From the NCBI GenBank assembly GCA_023420415.1, contig JAEZWF010000050.1, forward strand, positions 62,001-126,000: a stretch of 64,000 bases of DNA, given 5' to 3'. Source of the stretch: Actinomycetes bacterium. Its GTDB lineage: Bacteria; Actinomycetota; Actinomycetes; Actinomycetales; Dermatophilaceae. Position numbers and translations under genes: made by a program. Under the pieces are notes generated by a model. It was given only the letters and a program-made list of their open reading frames with translations, had not been told where the DNA came from and ran no database searches. Positions 59,062 to 64,000 of the stretch are shown here, piece by piece (position 1 is the stretch's first letter; every line of letters starts with the position of its first letter).

Positions 59062-59747
59062 TGCCGCATCCTCGGGTCCTGGGTGGGGTTGGCGTACATC
59101 GCCGGGCACCCCGCGTTGACAGCGTCCGGGCGCAGCTCGAAGTGCCACGGCTCGTTGCGGTAGATCTGGCAGAGGCCGTAGCCGGCGCCGTGCTTGCCCA
59201 GCCACTTCGCCGCCTTCGACGGGCCGAGATCGACCGCGTCGCCCGACACGTGCTCGGACGTCTCGGGCGTCGCCACCCACTTGCGCGCCTCCGCCTCGGA
59301 GCCGTACCTCTCGATGGCGTCGTCCAGGAGCGTGCGCTGGTATGCCGCGGAGCGCCAGCCGCTGTTGACGTCGAAGACGATGCCGTCGTCGCGGGCGTCG
59401 AGGGCGGCCCGCTTGAGGGCGGCGCGCAGGTCGGGGTCGAGGTTGGCCACCGAGGGGGCCTTGCTGTCGAAGACCGTCACCCCTTGACTCCCTTGGCCTT
59501 CCTCGCCGGTGCCGCCGGGGTTGCCGGGTGCGCCGTGACTGGCCCGCGTGGTCGTGGCGACGTCGCGGATGGTGGTGGTGGACGGGTCGATCGTGGAGGC
59601 GCCCGGTGTTCCGGCTTCGGGGCTGCCACCGAGGCCGAGTGTGTTGGCCGCCGCGGCCAGGAGGGCCACCGTGACGAGGGCGAGGACGGCGACGCTGATC
59701 GAGCGTCTGCGTTGGTATGCCGTGTGGCTGGGTGCGCTGTAGGTCAT
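59058..59747 (-). CDS. VanY-type D,D-carboxypeptidase (M15B)
   Basis: A 229-residue exported zinc peptidase that trims the terminal D-alanine of peptidoglycan precursors. An N-terminal membrane anchor (about 16-38) and a Ser/Thr/Gly linker precede the M15 domain. Zinc ligands are visible in SEHVSGDAVDLG (His, Asp) and EPWHFEL (His), with SGWRSAAYQ upstream. It is co-transcribed with the vanZ-like gene and divergent from the VanR/VanS-like pair, which probably controls it. Confidence 0.9.
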   Translation of the reverse strand: MTYSAPSHTAYQRRRSISVAVLALVTVALLAAAANTLGLGGSPEAGTPGASTIDPSTTTIRDVATTTRASHGAPGNPGGTGEEGQGSQGVTVFDSKAPSVANLDPDLRAALKRAALDARDDGIVFDVNSGWRSAAYQRTLLDDAIERYGSEAEARKWVATPETSEHVSGDAVDLGPSKAAKWLGKHGAGYGLCQIYRNEPWHFELRPDAVNAGCPAMYANPTQDPRMRQ

Positions 59748-59794
59748 GCGCCCAGTTCAGGGACATTGCCGTTGCGAGGGCGTATGCGGTTTTG

Positions 59795-59811
59795 GATATG
59801 TCCGCGATATG
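59795..59811. promoter_or_regulatory. Direct repeat, probable VanR-like regulator site
   Basis: GATATG occurs at 59795-59800 and again at 59806-59811, each followed by two variable bases and CGC. The 11-base period is the usual tandem half-site form for OmpR-family regulators. It lies 48 bases upstream of the vanY-like start and 28 bases upstream of the regulator start, so it can serve both divergent operons. Confidence 0.55.
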
Positions 59812-59838
59812 CGCGACCTCCTAGGCTCAGGTCTTGTC

Positions 59839-60531
59839 ATGCGTGTGTTGGTGGTGGAGGACGAGCCCTATCTGGCCGAGGCGATCCGCGATGGATTGCG
59901 CCTCGAGGCCATCGCCGCCGACACCGCGGGCGACGGTGACACGGCGCTGGAGCTGCTCAGCGTCAACGCCTACGACATCGCGGTCCTCGACCGCGACATT
60001 CCCGGTCCGTCCGGCGACGAGGTGGCGGCGCGGATCGTGGGGTCCGGCAGCGGCATACCGATCCTCATGCTGACAGCCGCGGATCGGTTGGACGACAAGG
60101 CATCTGGCTTCGAACTGGGTGCGGACGACTACCTCACCAAGCCGTTCGACCTGCGCGAGCTGGTGCTGCGGCTGCGCGCCTTGGACCGGCGGCGTGGGCA
60201 GACGCGACCGCCGGTGCGGGAGATCGCCGGGTTGCGGGTGGACCCGTTCCGGCGCGAGGTGTTTCGTGACGGGCGTTATGTGGCGTTGACGCGCAAGCAG
60301 TTCGCCGTCCTCGAGGCTCTTGTTGCTGCTGAAGGAGGGGTCATCAGCGCCGAGGAGCTCCTGGAACGGGCCTGGGACGAGAACGCGGACCCGTTCACCA
60401 ACGCGGTGCGGATCACGGTGTCCTCGTTGCGCAAACGGCTGGGTGAGCCCTGGGTCATCGCGACGGTGCCGGGCGTCGGCTACCGCATCGACACGGCATA
60501 CCCGGCAGGGACGGACGGCGCCGATGGATAG
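59839..60531 (+). CDS. VanR-like OmpR-family response regulator
   Basis: A 230-residue regulator. The receiver has VVEDEP, the phospho-acceptor Asp in IAVLDRDIPGPSG, MLTAADRLDDKASGF and YLTKPFD. The winged helix ends IATVPGVGYRIDT. The start is ATG 59839. The following kinase gene starts eight bases inside its end. The divergent vanY-vanZ pair and the 11-base-period repeat between suggest that it senses cell-wall stress. Confidence 0.92.
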   Translation: MRVLVVEDEPYLAEAIRDGLRLEAIAADTAGDGDTALELLSVNAYDIAVLDRDIPGPSGDEVAARIVGSGSGIPILMLTAADRLDDKASGFELGADDYLTKPFDLRELVLRLRALDRRRGQTRPPVREIAGLRVDPFRREVFRDGRYVALTRKQFAVLEALVAAEGGVISAEELLERAWDENADPFTNAVRITVSSLRKRLGEPWVIATVPGVGYRIDTAYPAGTDGADG

Positions 60532-61732
60532 GCAACCGGGGATGAGCGTGCGCCTCAAGCTGACGCTCAGCTATGCCGGGTTCCTCATGGTGGCAGGCGC
60601 GTTGCTGCTGCTCGTGGTGTGGCGGTTCCTGCTCTGGTACCTGCCCACGGACACCCCGCTCGGCATGGGCGGTTACGGCCCCACCCGCAACGACGTCATC
60701 GAGGCGTTCCTGCCGCGTGCCGGTCAGGCGTTGCTGGGGCTGCTGGTCCTTGGTCTGATGGGTGGGTGGTTCCTCGCGGGCCGGATGCTCGCTCCCCTGA
60801 CGCGCCTCACCGATGCCACGCGACTGGCCGCCCGTGGATCGCTCTCGCACCGCATCGAGCTGGAGGGGCCGAGCGACGAGTTCCGGGAGCTGGCCGACAG
60901 CTTCGACGACATGCTGGCGCGTCTCGAGGCGCACGTCGCGGAGCAGCAACGCTTTGCTGCCAACGCTTCTCACGAGCTGCGCACTCCCCTAGCCGTGACC
61001 CAGACCATGCTCGACGTGGCCGGAGCCGATCCGGACGCCGACCAGCGCGAGCTGCTGGGGCGGCTGCGGGTGGTCAACGACCGGGCGATCGCCCTGACCG
61101 AGGCACTGCTCCTTCTCAGCCGTGCCGACCGGCAGGCGTTCGTCTCGGAACCGGTCGACCTGTCCTTGCTCGCCGAGGAAGCGACGGAAACCCTTCTGCC
61201 GCTTGCCGAAGCGCGCGGCATCACCCTCGAGGTATCGGGGTCAGCCGCGCCCGCCAGCGGGTCCCCGGCCCTGCTGCAGCAGCTCACGACGAACCTGGTG
61301 CACAACGCGATCGTCCACAACGTCGCGGAGAGCGGGACGGTCTGGGTGACGACTGCCGACGGGCCCGCGGAGGCGACGCTGACCGTCGCGAACACCGGTC
61401 CCGTGCTGTCACCGGCGATCGTCAGCACGCTGACCGAGCCGTTCCAGCGTGGCTCCGAACGCACTCGGACCGACCACGCGGGCGTGGGGCTCGGCCTCGC
61501 CATCGTCTCGACCATCACGCGCGCCCACCACGGCACCCTCACCCTGACCGCCCGAGACGACGGCGGCCTGGTCGCGACCGTCACGCTGCCGTCGCGGGCC
61601 CCCTCCCATGAGCACGCGAGGAGACAGGCACGGGGGCAACCCGTACGACGGAGTCGGACCCGCGGCTCTGGGTGCGGCGCTGCTCTTCGGCGTCGGCGCC
61701 TTCGTGGTGATGGGCATCTTCATGGGCCTTGA
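60524..61732 (+). CDS. VanS-like sensor histidine kinase
   Basis: Up to 402 residues. Two membrane segments (about 15-35 and 65-88) flank a short external loop. HAMP is followed by HisKA (FAANASHELRTPLAVTQTM, phospho-His near residue 152) and the ATPase (NLVHNAIVHN, GVGLGLAIVSTI). The kinase fold ends at VTLPSR near residue 360. A further 40 Arg-rich residues run over the start of the next gene, suggesting that the original stop codon was lost. ATG 60524 or ATG 60542 begins it. Confidence 0.9.
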   Translation: MDRQPGMSVRLKLTLSYAGFLMVAGALLLLVVWRFLLWYLPTDTPLGMGGYGPTRNDVIEAFLPRAGQALLGLLVLGLMGGWFLAGRMLAPLTRLTDATRLAARGSLSHRIELEGPSDEFRELADSFDDMLARLEAHVAEQQRFAANASHELRTPLAVTQTMLDVAGADPDADQRELLGRLRVVNDRAIALTEALLLLSRADRQAFVSEPVDLSLLAEEATETLLPLAEARGITLEVSGSAAPASGSPALLQQLTTNLVHNAIVHNVAESGTVWVTTADGPAEATLTVANTGPVLSPAIVSTLTEPFQRGSERTRTDHAGVGLGLAIVSTITRAHHGTLTLTARDDGGLVATVTLPSRAPSHEHARRQARGQPVRRSRTRGSGCGAALRRRRLRGDGHLHGP

Positions 61733-62171
61733 CTACTTCAGCACCCGCGACGACCCGACCGAGCTCGCGACCGTCGTCTCGATCGAGCCGTCCGGCACGA
61801 AGGAAAGGTGCGGCCCCAAGGCGCTCTCACCGAACACGCCGGGTGAGCGGACGACCTACCGCTCGGACGACCCTCCGCAGGGCCTCCCCGCCGAGTTCGG
61901 CGTGAACCACTGCCCGAACGAGGGTTACGAGGTGGGTGACGTCGTCCCCGTCCGTCGCTCGGGCCCGGCCGAGGACGACATCACGGTCGAGCCCATCGAG
62001 TCGGCAGGCCAGTGGCTCGGCATGGCGGCGGGAGTCGCAGTCATGGCGGGCATCGCCGCCGGCGGATACACCGCGGTGAAGGAAGCGTGGGGCGCCTTCC
62101 GTCGTGAGCGCAGGAAACGTCGTCGTGCAGCGCGCGCCGCAGGCTCCGAGGACGGATCCGCACGCGAGTGA
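61608..62171 (+). CDS. Two-helix membrane protein of unknown function (DUF3592-like)
   Basis: A 187-residue protein. One membrane helix (about 18-42) is followed by a beta-rich external region with two cysteines (KERCGPK, NHCPNEG) and EVGDVVPVRR, then a second helix (about 135-158) and a very basic tail (RRERRKRRRAARA). The layout resembles DUF3592 proteins. The start is inside the kinase gene, a 125-base overlap; a later start would lose the first helix. It is followed by a gap of 31 bases to a convergent gene. Confidence 0.65.
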   Translation: MSTRGDRHGGNPYDGVGPAALGAALLFGVGAFVVMGIFMGLDYFSTRDDPTELATVVSIEPSGTKERCGPKALSPNTPGERTTYRSDDPPQGLPAEFGVNHCPNEGYEVGDVVPVRRSGPAEDDITVEPIESAGQWLGMAAGVAVMAGIAAGGYTAVKEAWGAFRRERRKRRRAARAAGSEDGSARE

Positions 62172-62202
62172 CAGGCCGAGGGCGGCTTCAGCCGGCACGC
62201 CC

Positions 62203-62796
62203 TCAGGCGGACGTGCCAAGCCGGTGTCGCACCACTCGCCGTCGCAGGGTGGGTGCGGCCACGACCTCGTAACCGGCCTCGAGGAAGACTTGGAGCAGGC
62301 CGACGGAGGCCTCGTCCCAGATGACCTTCTTGCCGGGCGGCGGCTCCATCGGATAGCCCTCCAGCACGGCAGCGCCGACGCGTTGGCCGTACTCGACCGT
62401 CGCCGCCGCGAGCTCGTACGTCAGCCCGGTCCTGCGGTGGTCCTTGCCCACGACGAAACACGTCACGGACCAGACGCCCTCCAGCTCGGGATCCATCCGC
62501 ATCCACGGCTGCTTGCGGGCCCACAGCCGTGGGTAGTTCTCGCGCGGCTCGACCGCGACCCAGCCGGCCGCCTCCCCGTCGACGTACCCGATCAGGCCCG
62601 ACGTCGGGCCGTCCGTTCCGCACGCGGTCTGCTCGAGCAGGGCGGTGTCGCGCTGCCCCTGGGTGGTGTCCCGCCAGATCCACCCCGGCACCTTCATCGC
62701 CTGGCAGCGGCACTTGCGCGCACCGCCGCTGGCGAAGACCGTTTCGACGTCGTCGACCGACGCCTCGTTGGCCGGGAGCCAGGTGAACTCGGGCAT
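62203..62796 (-). CDS. GNAT family N-acetyltransferase with N-terminal cysteine cluster
   Basis: A 197-residue protein. A Cys-containing N-terminus (GGARKCRCQAMKVPGWIW) leads into a GNAT fold with VWSVTCFVVGKDHRRTGLTYELAAATVEYGQRVGAAVLEGYP. This combination is seen in small actinobacterial acetyltransferases whose substrate is unknown. It lies 26 bases downstream of the DinB-like gene on the same strand and may share its transcript. Confidence 0.8.
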   Translation of the reverse strand: MPEFTWLPANEASVDDVETVFASGGARKCRCQAMKVPGWIWRDTTQGQRDTALLEQTACGTDGPTSGLIGYVDGEAAGWVAVEPRENYPRLWARKQPWMRMDPELEGVWSVTCFVVGKDHRRTGLTYELAAATVEYGQRVGAAVLEGYPMEPPPGKKVIWDEASVGLLQVFLEAGYEVVAAPTLRRRVVRHRLGTSA

Positions 62797-62822
62797 GACT
62801 CGTTCCTACCCCACTCGCGTCC

Positions 62823-63587
62823 TCAGGACGTGCGTTCGTGTGCGGTGTCCTGGCGTGAGAGCTTGTCCAGGTCGCGTACGCAGAACCGGTGGTGCTCGAG
62901 CTCCTCGTTGAGGACGGTGCCCAGGCACTGCCGCACCGTCCGCCCCCTGGCGTAGGGCGGCCACCTGTCGTCGTCGGGCACGGGCGCCGGCTGCGCGAGC
63001 TGTTCCGTGGTCACCCCGGCCAGCCACTCCTCCACCTGCGCAGCGTGTCGCGCGCGAAGCGCCAACACCACGTCGAGTGTCGGCTCGGCTGACGGGTCTA
63101 GCTCGGGTTCGCGGTCCATGACGTCCGTCGGACCGAGCCCGTATGCCGTGAACGGCTCGGTCACGCCGAGCACGCACCGGCGGAACCACGAGTCGTGCAC
63201 GAAGACCAGGTGGCGCAGCGTCTCGAGCATCGACCACTCCCCGTCGACGCCTTGCCACTCGCTGCCCTCGGGCATCGAACGCACCCGCTCGACGGTTGCC
63301 GCCCAGTCCCCCTGCAGCTTCCCCCACGCCACCCCCAGGTCCGCCGGATCCTCCGAACGCAGCAGCACCCGCACGGGGTACCGGCGGTCCAGCTCGGCCT
63401 CGACGTAGGGCATCACCTCGACGCCGTTGACCACCAGCCCGGTGACCAGCCCGTCGATCTCGGCGTCCTGCATGACCACACCCACCAGGCGCGCCGCGCT
63501 CAGGTCGCACTCCCGAAACTCCGCGCCGGTCAGGTCCTCTTCCTCGAAACGTCGCACGACGAGCAGGCTAGGCCGCTCCACCGACAC
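62823..63587 (-). CDS. DinB-superfamily protein with pentapeptide-like N-terminus
   Basis: A 254-residue protein. Residues 10-55 contain pentapeptide-like alternation (FEEEDLTGAEFRECDLSAARLVG). The rest is a DinB four-helix bundle (from about 85) with GEWSMLETLRHLVFVHDSWFRRCVLG and a late EELEHHRF, giving the expected histidine metal ligands. DinB-family members include mycothiol- or bacillithiol-dependent enzymes, so a thiol-transfer role is possible but not shown. Confidence 0.83.
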   Translation of the reverse strand: MSVERPSLLVVRRFEEEDLTGAEFRECDLSAARLVGVVMQDAEIDGLVTGLVVNGVEVMPYVEAELDRRYPVRVLLRSEDPADLGVAWGKLQGDWAATVERVRSMPEGSEWQGVDGEWSMLETLRHLVFVHDSWFRRCVLGVTEPFTAYGLGPTDVMDREPELDPSAEPTLDVVLALRARHAAQVEEWLAGVTTEQLAQPAPVPDDDRWPPYARGRTVRQCLGTVLNEELEHHRFCVRDLDKLSRQDTAHERTS

Positions 63588-63677
63588 GACGGGCGCCAGG
63601 AATCATCGTTCGATGAGTTTCGCGGGGCCCGAGGGTCCACCGTCGCATGAGGGACAGCGCATGAGAGACAGGCAGCC

Positions 63678-64000
63678 ATGACCAGACCATTCCGCTTCGG
63701 CGTCGTCAGCCCCGTGCTCACCGACATGGCGTCGTGGCGTGACCGCGTGCGCCTCATAGCCGACCTCGGCTACTCCACGCTGATGATGCCCGACGTACCC
63801 GGCTGGCAGCCGTCGCCGGCGCCCACCCTTGCCGTCGCGGCCACCCTCACCGACCTGCGCGTCGGCACGTGGGTCTACGCGTCGCCGTTCCGGGAGCCTT
63901 GGCAGACCGCGTGGGAGGCGCACTCGCTGACGCAGCTCACCGAAGGCCGGTTCGAGCTCGGCATCGGCACCGGCCGCCCAGGCATCGAGGACCAGCTCGC
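63678..64000 (+). CDS. F420-dependent LLM-class oxidoreductase, N-terminal part
   Basis: The first 107 codons are present and the gene runs off the right edge. MTRPFRFGVVSPV is followed by LIADLGYSTLMMPDVPGWQPSPAPTLAVAA, VGTWVYASPFREPWQTAWEAHSLTQLTEGRFELGIGTGRPG, all typical of luciferase-like F420 or FMN oxidoreductases, probably the TIGR03621-like branch. The substrate is unknown. It is divergent from the DinB-like gene. Confidence 0.85.
   Translation, partial: MTRPFRFGVVSPVLTDMASWRDRVRLIADLGYSTLMMPDVPGWQPSPAPTLAVAATLTDLRVGTWVYASPFREPWQTAWEAHSLTQLTEGRFELGIGTGRPGIEDQL

Larger units (their letters stand above)
74..63148. repeat. Dispersed octamer GTATGCCG / CGGCATAC, about 72 copies
   Basis: By hand count there are 35 forward copies (for example 1235, 3496, 10074, 20512, 36004, 46825, 63141) and 37 inverted copies (for example 74, 3636, 9461, 15505, 25460, 43030, 60494). 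Spacing averages 0.9 kb. Base composition predicts about one per strand. Copies lie in both strands of genes, in all reading frames and between genes. The base after the octamer is usually C or T followed by G. None occurs in phoH, hrcA, rpsT or recA. Confidence 0.9.

Noticed and set aside
1..64000. tRNA, rRNA, CRISPR, prophage or transposon
   Set aside because: No T-loop-like GGTTCGA context outside coding frames, no regular direct repeats with spacers, no integrase, transposase or terminal inverted repeats were seen.

Overview
The window is about 70% G+C or higher, densely coded, with many GTG starts and four-base ATGA/GTGA gene overlaps. Gene content is actinobacterial: DUF3097, DUF3046, DUF4870, a SigE-family sigma factor, a DUF3516 helicase, a CopD-CtaG fusion and an F420-type luciferase-like oxidoreductase. 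The gene order fits a member of the Micrococcales such as the Intrasporangiaceae; genus and species cannot be read from the sequence. It is ordinary chromosome. I saw no phage, insertion sequence, CRISPR array, tRNA or rRNA.

Left third (1-25,600). This is the conserved minus-strand backbone era - CBS membrane protein - ybeY - phoH - HIT - rsmE - YidC-like - dnaJ - hrcA - hemW - lepA - rpsT - holA - ZapE-like ATPase. Accessory genes interrupt it: a sigma factor with a membrane partner, DUF3097, DUF4870, an SDR, an ornithine-cyclodeaminase-like gene, a tyrosine phosphatase, NUDIX, DUF4442, an MFS efflux protein, an M48 protease, a kinase-like protein, a PemK-like protein and a GH25 lysozyme. 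A CIRCE element precedes hrcA-dnaJ. Between hemW and the cyclodeaminase gene is a strong promoter followed by three stem-loops, which I read as an undescribed small RNA or leader.

Middle (25,600-39,400). A CDF metal exporter is followed by a probable copper module (CopD-CtaG, DUF305, DUF3105) divergent from an OmpR-type two-component pair. Then come DinG, a double-GNAT protein, a frameshifted STM3941-like gene, a Ski2-like DUF3516 helicase and a methyltransferase.

Right third (39,400-64,000). This holds hflX, a PhoD phosphatase, an RsmC-like methyltransferase, a gamma-glutamyltransferase, dapF-miaA-def, miaB, a YoaK-like protein and recX-recA. The recA control region has an SOS box and a second, SOS-independent-type promoter. 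Next are an ABC-2 exporter, a nitronate monooxygenase with DUF3046, a Rieske protein, a VanY/VanZ pair divergent from VanR/VanS-like regulators, and a truncated F420-type oxidoreductase at the edge.

The most striking signal is not a gene. The octamer GTATGCCG (complement CGGCATAC) occurs about 72 times in 64 kb, 35 on one strand and 37 on the other, where base composition predicts about two. It lies in all reading frames and in intergenic DNA, and it accounts for rare codons (ATA, TAT, GCA) in this high-GC genome. It behaves like a selected genome-wide DNA word, comparable in density to uptake sequences or the cyanobacterial HIP1 element.
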